A model generated the notes under the pieces. That model saw nothing but the letters and a program-made list of their open reading frames with translations, searched no databases and had not been told where the DNA came from. 64,000 bases of DNA. It comes from Desulfobacteraceae bacterium. GTDB lineage: Bacteria; Desulfobacterota; Desulfobacteria; Desulfobacterales; Desulfosalsimonadaceae. Positions 7,654 through 15,839 of this stretch are shown one piece after another (positions within the stretch are counted from its first letter, which is position 1; the number at the start of each line of letters is the position of its first letter). A program made the position numbers and the translations under genes. The stretch spans positions 1-64,000 of the forward strand of contig JAABTJ010000007.1 in NCBI GenBank assembly GCA_011389935.1, read 5' to 3'.

Positions 7654-10230
7654 ATGGGTAAAAAAATTTTCATTCTTGTTGTGGATGATGATCCGGGTGC
7701 CCGCCTTCTGATGAAAAAGACGCTGGAACAGACCGGTTTTACGGTAATCGAAGCGGAAAACGGCCGGAAAGCAGTTGCTGCCTTTGAAACACTTCGGCCC
7801 GATTTGGTGCTCCTGGATGTGAACATGCCGGAAATGAACGGCTTTGAAGTATGCCGCCGGCTTCGGGAGAATTCAGGGGGCGCTGCCGTGCCGGTCATGA
7901 TCATTACCAGTGCGGATGCTTCCGAAGATATTCGCAGGGCCTACGATGCGGGAGCGACGGATTTCATGTCAAAACCCATCAGTTCCCTTATTCTGAAAGA
8001 AAGGGTCAGCTTTATGCTCCGGGCCTGTGCCACCTCCCGCCAGCTTTACCAGAGCAAGGAGCTTCTTGCAAAAGCACAGGCCGTCGCCTGCATGGGCAGC
8101 TTCTTCTATGAACCCAACGGATCAAGCATCCATGTGTCAGATACGTTTCGAACGATATTCAGGCTCGCAGACGCAAGTGAGGCGGTCACCTGGCATCTGC
8201 TTTGGCGAAAAATCCATTCAGATGACCGGGCGGCGCTGGCGCATAAACTGCAAAAGCTTCAAATATCAGGGGATCGTTTTCAACAGGACGTTCGACTGGT
8301 CGACCCCGATCAAGGCGACCGTTTCGCAACGCTCCAAATCGAAGCCGAAACAGACAATAAGGGCAAGGCGGCCCGTTTTATTGGCATCGTTCAGGACATC
8401 ACTGAACGAAAACTTTCGGAATTGCTGGAGCGGGATAAAAACCAGGTCATGCAGGCGATCGTAAAAAAAGAATCCCTCACAAAGATTTTTCTTGCAATAA
8501 CAAAACTTCTTGAACGTCAACGTCCATACAGCCGGGCAGCCATTTGTCAGGTGGGAGAAGGCCGGATTCAAACAATGCTTTCCACTAGCCTGCCCGCACA
8601 ATTCTGCAAATCCATGACGGGCAGGGCCCTGTCGACGGGAAACGGCACCTGCGCTGCGGCAGCGCATCTGGAAAAGCCGGTAGCATCCGAAAACACGGCT
8701 TCCAGCACCTTTTGGAAGAGGAGTCGCGACGCGGTTTCAGCGCACGGGATTCTCTCTTCGGTTTCTGTTCCCATCATTTCCGGGGGCGGACAGGTACTGG
8801 GAACCGTCGCCCTGATGCATCATCATATTTATAAAGCCGCCCCGGCGGATTTCGACCTCATGAAAAATGTGGCCAACCTGGCTGCGCTGGCCGCGGAGCA
8901 GCACCATCTCTCTGAGCAGCTGAATTATCAGGCCCGGCATGATTATCTGACAGGCCTTGCCAACCGGGCGACACTGGCCCACTGGCTATCACAGACCCTT
9001 AAACAATCCGCCCGCAATCCGTCGCTTGGCGCCTATCTGCTTATCGATATCGACCGATTCAAACACATCAATGATTCCCATGGGCATTACGCAGGAGACC
9101 GGCTGCTCCAGGAGGTATCAAAACGCCTCCAGCAATGTGTCCGGGAGGGGGATGTGCTCAGCCGCGTAGGAGGGGACGAGTTCGTTCTGGTTCTCTCCAG
9201 ATTAAAACACAAACAGGATGCGGTCCGGGCGGCCGCAAGGATTCTGGAATCGTTTCATTCTCCTTTTATGATTGAATCATTCAAAGGAAATATAGAAGCG
9301 AGCATCGGCATCAGCCTCTTTCCCCAGGATGGAATGGAGGGGGATGTCTTGCATAAAAATGCGGATGTCGCCATGTACATCGCCAAGAACCAGGGCGGCA
9401 ACCGGTTTCAATTTTTTGACAGCAAGATGCATGAGGGGGTTGTTCACCGCCTGCAGATAGAAAACGAACTTCGCAAGGCCCTGGAACGGAATGAATTTGA
9501 ATTGCATTACCAGCCTCAGTTGGATTTGACATCCAAAAAACTGATGGTCATGGAGGCCCTGATCCGGTGGAATCATCCGGAACACGGTCAAGTCGCCCCG
9601 GCCCAGTTTATCCCTGTCGCCGAAGAAAGCCGACTCATTATACCCATCGGCCGGTGGGCTCTCAGGGAAGCATGCCGTCAAAATGTCGAATGGCAGAAAA
9701 AGGGCTTGCCGCCTGTTCGGGTAGCGGTCAATGTTTCCGCCGTCCAGTTCACGGAGACCAATTTCGTCGAAAGTATACGGGAAACGCTGGAGGAAACCGG
9801 TTTGGATCCGAAATGGCTGGAAGTGGAAATCACGGAAACCGTCGTGATGAAAGATCTGAAAAAAGCGCGCAGGGACTTGCAGCGCATTAAAAAAATGGGG
9901 GTAACCACCACCCTTGACGACTTCGGTTCCGGTCATTCTTCAATCACGTATCTGGATCAGATGCCCCTGGATGGCATCAAGATTGACAAGCATTTCATCG
10001 GGAGCATAAACATTGTCAATGCCCTGGAAAAATGCAAAAGCCACAATTTTGTCAAAGCGTTCGCGAACCTGGCCCAGGACCTTCAGATCAACCTGGTAGC
10101 GGAGGGAATTGAAACCGAGCATCAAAGAGAAATACTGAAAACACTGGGGTACAGGATCGGCCAGGGATTCCTTTTCAGCGCTCCTCTTCCGGCGGCGGAT
10201 GCCGGGAATTTTCTCGACAGCATTGTATAA
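7654..10230 (+). CDS. Response regulator with PAS, GAF, GGDEF and EAL domains (c-di-GMP turnover)
   Basis: A two-component response regulator that may both make and break cyclic di-GMP. An N-terminal receiver with phospho-Asp55 (LLDVNMPEMNG) is followed by a PAS domain (~130-255), a GAF-like region (~265-420), GGDEF (intact at 506-510, with an RxxD inhibitory site five residues before it) and EAL (intact at 634-636, with LDDFGSG, AEGIETEHQ and GQGF). Both active sites look complete, so the net activity cannot be predicted. I prefer the ATG at 7654 (AGGA upstream, receiver Asp at the usual distance). An in-frame ATG at 7603 would add 17 residues. A sigma54-type promoter precedes it and PilZ genes follow. 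Confidence 0.9.
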   Translation: MGKKIFILVVDDDPGARLLMKKTLEQTGFTVIEAENGRKAVAAFETLRPDLVLLDVNMPEMNGFEVCRRLRENSGGAAVPVMIITSADASEDIRRAYDAGATDFMSKPISSLILKERVSFMLRACATSRQLYQSKELLAKAQAVACMGSFFYEPNGSSIHVSDTFRTIFRLADASEAVTWHLLWRKIHSDDRAALAHKLQKLQISGDRFQQDVRLVDPDQGDRFATLQIEAETDNKGKAARFIGIVQDITERKLSELLERDKNQVMQAIVKKESLTKIFLAITKLLERQRPYSRAAICQVGEGRIQTMLSTSLPAQFCKSMTGRALSTGNGTCAAAAHLEKPVASENTASSTFWKRSRDAVSAHGILSSVSVPIISGGGQVLGTVALMHHHIYKAAPADFDLMKNVANLAALAAEQHHLSEQLNYQARHDYLTGLANRATLAHWLSQTLKQSARNPSLGAYLLIDIDRFKHINDSHGHYAGDRLLQEVSKRLQQCVREGDVLSRVGGDEFVLVLSRLKHKQDAVRAAARILESFHSPFMIESFKGNIEASIGISLFPQDGMEGDVLHKNADVAMYIAKNQGGNRFQFFDSKMHEGVVHRLQIENELRKALERNEFELHYQPQLDLTSKKLMVMEALIRWNHPEHGQVAPAQFIPVAEESRLIIPIGRWALREACRQNVEWQKKGLPPVRVAVNVSAVQFTETNFVESIRETLEETGLDPKWLEVEITETVVMKDLKKARRDLQRIKKMGVTTTLDDFGSGHSSITYLDQMPLDGIKIDKHFIGSINIVNALEKCKSHNFVKAFANLAQDLQINLVAEGIETEHQREILKTLGYRIGQGFLFSAPLPAADAGNFLDSIV

Positions 10231-10284
10231 GTATAAATAAAGGACGGTTTTTTTTATCATACAGCAATACACAGGACGGATCAG

Positions 10285-10701
10285 ATGAGCATACACCAAA
10301 ACGCCCGCGATTCTGCGGAAAAAAGAAGGCGACCCCGAATCAACACCGTAAACGTCGTGACCTATATTCTTTTCGATGAGGACCGGAAAAAAATTGACCA
10401 TGGGAAAGGGCGAATCCTGGAGTTGAGTCAAAACGGCGCCCTTCTGGAAACAAACAAGCCGCTGTACGGTTCGTTTGTTCTTATTAAAGCGCTCAACATA
10501 GACGGGGAAGGGATAAAAATAAAAGCCCGGGTCGCCAATCAACGCCAATCAGAAATCCAGGGACTTCATTTGACCGGGGTGGAATTCACCGGTCCCGAAG
10601 ATGAACAGCGAAACGCCGTCGTTGCTCTTGTAAAAAACTATAATTATTGGAAATACGCTGCATATAAAATTCAGCACCACGCTCCGGTATCGCTTTGGTG
10701 A
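10285..10701 (+). CDS. PilZ domain protein (first half of a split pair)
   Basis: 138-residue PilZ-type protein, a probable c-di-GMP receptor. It shows the N-terminal basic RxxxR-type motif (EKRRRPRIN, ~12-20), the loop GRILELSQNGALLE in place of the DxSxxG motif, and a C-terminal hydrophobic GVEFTGP strand. It lies 54 bp after the GGDEF-EAL gene and is probably cotranscribed. It matches the N-terminal half of the fused gene at 11252-12094 (shared KGKGR-like and LSQxGALLE segments). The Leu-Ser version of the second motif departs from the canonical Asp-x-Ser, so ligand binding is likely but unproven. Confidence 0.8.
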   Translation: MSIHQNARDSAEKRRRPRINTVNVVTYILFDEDRKKIDHGKGRILELSQNGALLETNKPLYGSFVLIKALNIDGEGIKIKARVANQRQSEIQGLHLTGVEFTGPEDEQRNAVVALVKNYNYWKYAAYKIQHHAPVSLW

Positions 10702-10740
10702 GGATAATTTTCGAACCGGCTTTTGAAAATGAGGGATTCA

Positions 10741-11214
10741 ATGACGGCAAAAGTATTTGTAGCACATGACAACCGCGTAACCATTTCCTGCCCGAAATGC
10801 AAAAAGACCAAGAGCGTGGATAGCGCCAGGATCAAGGGGAATATCCTTGTCCGGGTCAAATGCCCCTGCGGAAACGTCTCTAAAATCCGCCTGGAATACC
10901 GGCGCCAGTATCGGAAAAAAACATCGCTGCCGGGTTTTTATCGGGTTGTTTCCACGGGAGGGCTATCGGGGGCGTCCGGCTTTATGACGGTCATTGACCT
11001 GTCCAGAAACGGCATCCGCTTGAAATTCATAGATATTCCCGTCTCCCTGGATGAGGGGGAGCGTCTCAGCATCCAGTTCACCCTTGACGACAAAAACCAG
11101 ACCCTCGTGAACAGATCCGTGGTGGTCAAAAACATCCATCTGCCCTACGCGGGGGCTGTTTTTCACCGGACATCTGACACGGACAATGTTATCGGATTTT
11201 ATTTGATGCAGTAG
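10741..11214 (+). CDS. Cysteine-pair (zinc-ribbon-like) plus PilZ-like protein (second half of a split pair)
   Basis: 157 residues, apparently cytosolic. The first ~50 residues carry CPKC and, 27 residues later, CPCG, a CxxC...CxC pattern suggesting a zinc ribbon. A PilZ-like barrel with VIDLSRNGIRLKF follows. It matches the C-terminal part of 11252-12094 almost throughout (RRQYRKKTSLPG against RSQFRKKTELRG). It is in the same reading frame as the preceding PilZ gene, separated by 39 bp with two in-frame stops (TGA at 10699, TAA at 10705), so it is a separate cistron. ATG 10741 is favoured by GAGGG six bases upstream; ATG 10723 is an alternative. Confidence 0.75.
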   Translation: MTAKVFVAHDNRVTISCPKCKKTKSVDSARIKGNILVRVKCPCGNVSKIRLEYRRQYRKKTSLPGFYRVVSTGGLSGASGFMTVIDLSRNGIRLKFIDIPVSLDEGERLSIQFTLDDKNQTLVNRSVVVKNIHLPYAGAVFHRTSDTDNVIGFYLMQ

Positions 11215-11251
11215 GGTCGCATAACGCATTTGGCATTCCTCCAGCACCGTT

Positions 11252-12094
11252 TTATCCTATGAGATAGTATCCGATACGGTTGTCCGTATCCGTCGGCCGG
11301 TGAAATGTTGCTCCCACATAGGGGGGATGGATATTTTTTACAATTACGTTTCTGTCAATGCGGGTTTGGACATTGTCGTCAAGGTTGAACCGGATGTTGA
11401 CAAGATCGCCCGGCGCCATATCAAGGGGGAACTCCCTGATTTCCATGCGCACCCCTTTACGGGAGAGTTCAACGACCGTCATAGCGCCGGCATCAACCGG
11501 TTTTCCCTCTTTATCGATCATCCTGTAGGATCCTCGCAGTTCCGTTTTTTTCCGGAACTGGCTTCGGAATTCCAATTGGACTCTCGAGATCTTTCCGCAG
11601 GAGCACTTGACCTTGCAATTCACATGCCCCTTAAACCTTGAAACATCGATTTCTTTGGTCTTGTTGCACCAGCGGCAGTATACCGTCGCGGTGTTGTCGG
11701 GCTGTACAAATACCTTTACTGCATGTTTGCTTCGATAGTAGGCTTTCACAAATGCCACGATGGCCTTTACCTGATCCCTCGTGGATCCCACAAACCGGAG
11801 ACCGGTCAGGAAAAACTCCGGCTTATCCGATTTTCGGGTATGGGCCACGTTTCCTTTTATCTGGACGTGGTTCCCCTCTATATCGAATGTTACGAGAATA
11901 ATGAACGAACCGTTCAAGGGTTCTTTGGTTTCCAGAAGCGCACCGCTTTGGCTGAGATTCAGCGTTCGCCCTTTTCCCCGGCGGACTTTTTTTCCTCTTT
12001 CATCCAGCAGAATATAGTCAACTTCGTTGGAAGTGCTTATCCGGCGGTGCTTTCGTTTCTCGTCAGAAGGCGATGGATATTGTTGATTTTCCAT
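11252..12094 (-). CDS. Fused PilZ / Cys-pair / PilZ-like protein
   Basis: 280 residues joining in one chain the two proteins encoded separately at 10285-11214. It has an N-terminal PilZ with basic KRKHRRIS and LSQSGALLE, then CRWC...CSCG (CxxC...CxC), then a second PilZ-like barrel with VELSRKGVRMEI. It faces the split pair tail to tail, with 37 bp between stops, so the two versions arose by duplication with inversion followed by fission or fusion. It has its own promoter (12149-12178). It probably reads c-di-GMP made by the neighbouring GGDEF-EAL protein; the output is unknown. Confidence 0.8.
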   Translation of the reverse strand: MENQQYPSPSDEKRKHRRISTSNEVDYILLDERGKKVRRGKGRTLNLSQSGALLETKEPLNGSFIILVTFDIEGNHVQIKGNVAHTRKSDKPEFFLTGLRFVGSTRDQVKAIVAFVKAYYRSKHAVKVFVQPDNTATVYCRWCNKTKEIDVSRFKGHVNCKVKCSCGKISRVQLEFRSQFRKKTELRGSYRMIDKEGKPVDAGAMTVVELSRKGVRMEIREFPLDMAPGDLVNIRFNLDDNVQTRIDRNVIVKNIHPPYVGATFHRPTDTDNRIGYYLIG

Positions 12095-12148
12095 TTGCCC
12101 ATCTCCTGTTCATAGAACAATTAAAACAATAGTCTTTGCGAAATAGAT

Positions 12149-12178
12149 ATAGTAACATTAAATCAAATATTGCGTCAA
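12149..12178 (-). promoter_or_regulatory. Probable sigma70 promoter of the fused PilZ gene
   Basis: Minus strand TTGACG (12178-12173), 18 nt, TACTAT (12154-12149), about 55 nt ahead of the start codon at 12094. Its upstream end abuts the region where tetR transcription would begin in the other direction. Confidence 0.5.
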
Positions 12179-12179
12179 G

Positions 12180-12242
12180 CAAAGTCGAGGTTATCATACT
12201 TTGTCATTGCAGTTGAATTGTTTTGTGAAAGTCTGCTACAAA
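12180..12242 (+). promoter_or_regulatory. Possible tetR promoter with a CAAAGT/ACTTTG inverted repeat
   Basis: TTGAAT (12213-12218), 18 nt, TACAAA (12237-12242) is a weak plus-strand promoter ahead of tetR. Just upstream, CAAAGT (12180-12185) and ACTTTG (12198-12203) repeat the outer half-sites of the 32-bp palindrome at 12943-12974, with a 12-bp rather than 8-bp centre. This would fit a weaker autoregulatory operator. Confidence 0.3.
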
Positions 12243-12274
12243 GAAAATATACGAGCAGCGCAAAGGAAGCCCGG

Positions 12275-12904
12275 ATGAAACCACCCCGAAATCCAGCAGA
12301 AATCGACGCACTGCGTGAGCGCATCCTGAATTCCGCTTTAGAAATTATCGCCGGCGTGGGCATGGACGGACTCACCATGCGCAAACTGGCATCAAAACTG
12401 CAAATGACCGCACCGAACCTTTACAATTATTTTTCGGGCAAGGACGAAATCTACATTTCCATCGTCATCCGCGGCTTTGGAATGCTTCACGCCGCGATTA
12501 AAGCAGCCCATGATCAAAATGCCGGCTCTGCGGTCCGTATCCGGGCCATGATCGATGCCTATATGCACTTCGGCATGAATCATCCCCAGTACTACGACAT
12601 CATGTTCACCCGCCCCACCCCCAAATACGAAGACTATGTAGGGACCCCCCATGAGGCGTTGTCCGCCGTGGAGTACCGGATCTCCATGGAGATTACCGAC
12701 ATGGCCCTGGACGCAGCGGCATCCCTTGTCAACGAATCGGCCGACTCTGAAACCGTCCGGCGCCGGGTTGTCGAAATCTGGAGTCTCATGCACGGGATGA
12801 TCACCCTGTCCCACAGTCGAGTGGTCCAATACGTGATCAACCCGGCCGAAAGCGTCTACGAAACCATAATCGATGAATATGTAAAAAAACTGTTCCCGGA
12901 ATAG
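12275..12904 (+). CDS. TetR family transcriptional regulator
   Basis: 209-residue dimeric repressor-type protein. The N-terminal helix-turn-helix is clear (ILNSALEIIAGVGMDGLTM, then RKLASKLQMTAPNLYNYF, ~15-60), followed by a TetR C-terminal ligand-binding domain with HPQYYDIMF. ATG 12275 is chosen for its AAGGA seven bases upstream; the longer frame from 12170 lacks a site and overlaps the promoter. It is followed at once by a perfect palindrome on the promoter of the next two genes, which are therefore its likely targets. The inducer is unknown. Confidence 0.88.
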   Translation: MKPPRNPAEIDALRERILNSALEIIAGVGMDGLTMRKLASKLQMTAPNLYNYFSGKDEIYISIVIRGFGMLHAAIKAAHDQNAGSAVRIRAMIDAYMHFGMNHPQYYDIMFTRPTPKYEDYVGTPHEALSAVEYRISMEITDMALDAAASLVNESADSETVRRRVVEIWSLMHGMITLSHSRVVQYVINPAESVYETIIDEYVKKLFPE

Positions 12905-12931
12905 CCTCTGGGCGGAGATGTATTTTTATTC

Positions 12932-12974
12932 TTGACTGCAATGGTTAACAAAGTTAAATTTAACTTTGTTAACC
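12932..12974 (+). promoter_or_regulatory. Sigma70 promoter overlapped by a 32-bp perfect palindrome (probable TetR operator)
   Basis: TTGACT (12932-12937), 17 nt, TAAATT (12955-12960). A perfect palindrome spans 12943-12974, with half-site GGTTAACAAAGTTAAA and its exact complement, and covers the spacer and -10. A bound dimer would block RNA polymerase. The site sits 38 bp after tetR and 26 bp before the saccharopine-dehydrogenase-family start. Confidence 0.8.
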
Positions 12975-13000
12975 AAAATCATGAAAAAGGAGCGCGAACT

Positions 13001-14227
13001 ATGGCAGCAGCGACTGTACTAGGCGGATGCGGGGCAGTGGGCAGCGTCGCCGTGAAGACCCTTGCCGATTCCGGGCTGTTTTCAAAGATTACCATCGGGG
13101 ATATGAACGAAGCCCGGGCCGATGAACTCATCTCTGAGTTGGCTATGGAAAACGTTTTCTTTACACGCATGAACGCCGAAGATCGGGAAGATATTCGGCA
13201 GGCCGTATCCGGCAGCAACCTGGTTGTCAACTGCATCGGCCCTTTTTACAAAACGGTCAAAACCGTCCTGCAGACGGTCATCGAAGAAAAAATCAATTAC
13301 ATCGATGTTTGTGACGACGTGGATGTGACGCTGGACATCTTTGATATGGATGCGGCGGCAAAAGCGGCCGGCATCACCGCGGTCATCGGCATGGGCAGCT
13401 CGCCCGGCGCAACCAACCTGCTGGCGAAATTCGCCGCGGACAACCTGCTTGACGAAACCGAAGCCGTGGATATTTTCCATGCCCATGGCGGTGAACCCGT
13501 AGAAGGCGAAGGGGTGATCGGCCACCGGTTTCACTGCATGCAGATCGATATCCCCATGTTTCTGGACGGGCGCCTGCAATACGTGAAATTCTTTTCCCCG
13601 GAAGGCCGGGCCCTGCGCCGGAGCTTTGATTTCCCGATGCTGGGCGACGACATCGCCGTCTACCCCTATCCCCATCCGGAACAGGTCACCCTGCCAAACC
13701 ACATTCCGCTCAAACAGGTCACCAACAGGGGCACGGTGCTGCCGGATGAATACTACAGTTTGATCAAAGACATGTGCCGCATCGGCCTGGCCTCCCAGGA
13801 ACCCTTGCATGTCAAGGGGCACCGGGTGGCTCCCTACGATTTTGCAATGGCCTATATTCTGCAGGAGCGGGAACGCATTTTGAAAAAAACCAACTTCGGG
13901 CAGCAGCGGGGGTGCTGTTCGGTGGTCGTCAGGGGGAAAAAAGACGGGAAAAAAGTGGAATACCGATTTCACATGGCCTCGAAAAGCCAGGCCCTCGGTG
14001 AAGGCACAGGTATTCCCGCCGCCATAGGAGCCATGCTCATGCAGCAGGGCAAAATCAAGGCAAAAGGCGTGTTTCCACCCGAAGGATGCATCGACCCCAA
14101 CGATTTTATCGAACGGGTGACAGCCGTGATGGTCCGGGACAAATCCGCCGCAGGCAAGGATGACTTCCAGGGCGTAATCGTGCAGAAAATAGATGAACAG
14201 GGCAATATCGAAACGCTGGATATCTGA
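13001..14227 (+). CDS. Saccharopine dehydrogenase-family NAD(P)-binding protein
   Basis: 408 residues. The N-terminal Rossmann motif VLGGCGAVGSVAVKTL and the acidic IGDMNEARAD binding the adenine ribose match the saccharopine dehydrogenase NADP-binding domain, followed by NCIGPFYK and INYIDVCDD. The long C-terminal catalytic domain is present, so it is full length. The family includes lysine-pathway enzymes and carboxynorspermidine synthases, and this sequence alone does not identify the substrate. ATG 13001 has AAGGAG nine bases upstream; the in-frame ATG at 12932 lies in the promoter and palindrome and is rejected. The stop overlaps the FGGY kinase start (TGATG), so the two are translationally coupled under a TetR-type switch. 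Confidence 0.85.
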   Translation: MAAATVLGGCGAVGSVAVKTLADSGLFSKITIGDMNEARADELISELAMENVFFTRMNAEDREDIRQAVSGSNLVVNCIGPFYKTVKTVLQTVIEEKINYIDVCDDVDVTLDIFDMDAAAKAAGITAVIGMGSSPGATNLLAKFAADNLLDETEAVDIFHAHGGEPVEGEGVIGHRFHCMQIDIPMFLDGRLQYVKFFSPEGRALRRSFDFPMLGDDIAVYPYPHPEQVTLPNHIPLKQVTNRGTVLPDEYYSLIKDMCRIGLASQEPLHVKGHRVAPYDFAMAYILQERERILKKTNFGQQRGCCSVVVRGKKDGKKVEYRFHMASKSQALGEGTGIPAAIGAMLMQQGKIKAKGVFPPEGCIDPNDFIERVTAVMVRDKSAAGKDDFQGVIVQKIDEQGNIETLDI

Positions 14228-15804
14228 TGACCCATATCCCGTACATTCTCGCCATCGACCATGGAACCTCCGGAATCAAGGCGGCCATCGTCTCTGTGAA
14301 CGGGGAGATCGTCGATCATGCATTTGAAAAAACGCCGATCGCCTTTTTGGCCGGCGGGGGGGCCGAGCAGGACCCGGAAGACTGGTGGCGCGCCCTTGTT
14401 GCGGCCGCCGCCCGCCTGGTTGGCAGAAACCCCGACTGCAGTAAGGCGATCATATGCGTGGCCGTTTCCAGCACCTTTTCAACAACCGTGGCAGTGAACC
14501 GAAAAGGGCGGCCCCTGCTCAATGCGCTCACATGGATGGACTCCCGGGGGGCGGCGGAAGTCAGAAAACTGGTCTCCGGGTTTCCCGGCATCAACGGGTA
14601 CAGCCTTGCCACGCTTGCGAAATGGGTCCCGAAAACCGGCGGGGCCCCGACACTTTCCGGCAAAGACGACATCGCCCACGTGCTGTTTATCAAAAACACC
14701 CGCCCGGCAATTTATGCAGACACGTACATGTTTCTGCCGAGCAAGGACTACTTAAACCTTCGGCTCACCGGGGAATTCGCCTCCTCCTATGATGCCATGC
14801 AGCTCTTCTGGGCTACAGACATCCGGGATGTCGATCGGATCGCCTATGATAAAAAGCTGATCCGCGCCATGGGCATTGATGCTGAAAAACTGCCCCCCAT
14901 GATGGCCGCCACCGATATCCTGGGAACATTGAAAAAAGACGTGGCCGGGCAGATCGGTTTGTCTCCAAAGGTCCGGGTCATCAGCTGCTCCCCGGATCAC
15001 CAGACGGCCTGCGTGGGCTCCGGTGCGGTTTCCGATTTCTCCGCACACCTGTACGTGGGCACCTCCTCCTGGATCCAGACCGTAGTGCCGTTTAAAAAAA
15101 CCGACCTGCTGCACTCCATTGCCTCGTTTCCCACCGCAATACCGGGCAAGTATCAATCCGTCAACGAGCAGGATCTTGCCGGCGGCTGCCTGGCCCACTT
15201 GTTCGAAAAACTGCTGTTCTATGAAAATGCCCTGTACGCCAGGGATCAGGAGCAAGACCCCTATGCCCTTCTCGACGCCATCGCCGGCGCCGTAGCGCCG
15301 GGCAGCGACAAACTGATTTACCTGCCATGGTTGAACGGCGAGCGCACGCCGGTGGATGACATTACGCTGCGCGGGGGTTTTTTCAACATGGGAAAAACCC
15401 ATACCCAGGATCATATGATCCGGTCCGTCCTGGAAGGCGTAGCCCTCAATACCCGCTGGAGCCTGAAATACGTAGAAAAATTTGCCGGCAGGACGCTGGA
15501 GCCGATTCATTTTATCGGCGGCGGGGCCAAATCCGCGCTCTGGTGCCAGATTTTTGCCGACGTGCTCAACCGCAGGATCTGCCAGGTAAGCCGCCCCATG
15601 CAGGCCAATGCCCGCGGCGCTGCATGGATTGCAGCCGTGGGGCTGGGGTATATTTCCTTTGACGATATCCCCGCGTTGACCAGAATTGCAGGCGTCTATA
15701 CTCCGGGCAATGAAAACCGGGGCCTCTACGATGAACTGTTTGATGTGTTCGTTGCGATTTATAAGCGGAACCGGAAATTGTTCAAGCGATTGAATGCCGC
15801 CTGA
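14227..15804 (+). CDS. FGGY-family carbohydrate kinase, substrate unknown
   Basis: 525-residue cytosolic kinase of the glycerol/xylulose kinase family, transferring phosphate from ATP to a polyol or sugar. Visible motifs: N-terminal LAIDHGTSGIKAAIV (phosphate 1), TWMDSRG, CSPDHQTACVG with YVGTSSW, the C-terminal LPWLNGERTP, and FIGGGAKSALWCQIFADVL for the adenosine site. Its start overlaps the stop of the saccharopine-dehydrogenase-family gene. Coupling of these two families under one TetR regulator is unusual and leaves the substrate open; xylulokinase annotation would be a guess. Confidence 0.85.
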   Translation: MTHIPYILAIDHGTSGIKAAIVSVNGEIVDHAFEKTPIAFLAGGGAEQDPEDWWRALVAAAARLVGRNPDCSKAIICVAVSSTFSTTVAVNRKGRPLLNALTWMDSRGAAEVRKLVSGFPGINGYSLATLAKWVPKTGGAPTLSGKDDIAHVLFIKNTRPAIYADTYMFLPSKDYLNLRLTGEFASSYDAMQLFWATDIRDVDRIAYDKKLIRAMGIDAEKLPPMMAATDILGTLKKDVAGQIGLSPKVRVISCSPDHQTACVGSGAVSDFSAHLYVGTSSWIQTVVPFKKTDLLHSIASFPTAIPGKYQSVNEQDLAGGCLAHLFEKLLFYENALYARDQEQDPYALLDAIAGAVAPGSDKLIYLPWLNGERTPVDDITLRGGFFNMGKTHTQDHMIRSVLEGVALNTRWSLKYVEKFAGRTLEPIHFIGGGAKSALWCQIFADVLNRRICQVSRPMQANARGAAWIAAVGLGYISFDDIPALTRIAGVYTPGNENRGLYDELFDVFVAIYKRNRKLFKRLNAA

Positions 15805-15839
15805 ACAGACAGGTTCCAAGAGGGGCAGATGGACAGGAT

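Noticed and set aside
10699-10740. Sequencing error splitting one PilZ gene
   Set aside because: Two different in-frame stops and an independent ribosome site with start codon argue for two real cistrons.
12932-13000. Upstream start for the saccharopine-dehydrogenase-family gene
   Set aside because: This segment is the promoter and palindrome; ATG 13001 has AAGGAG and begins directly with the Rossmann strand.
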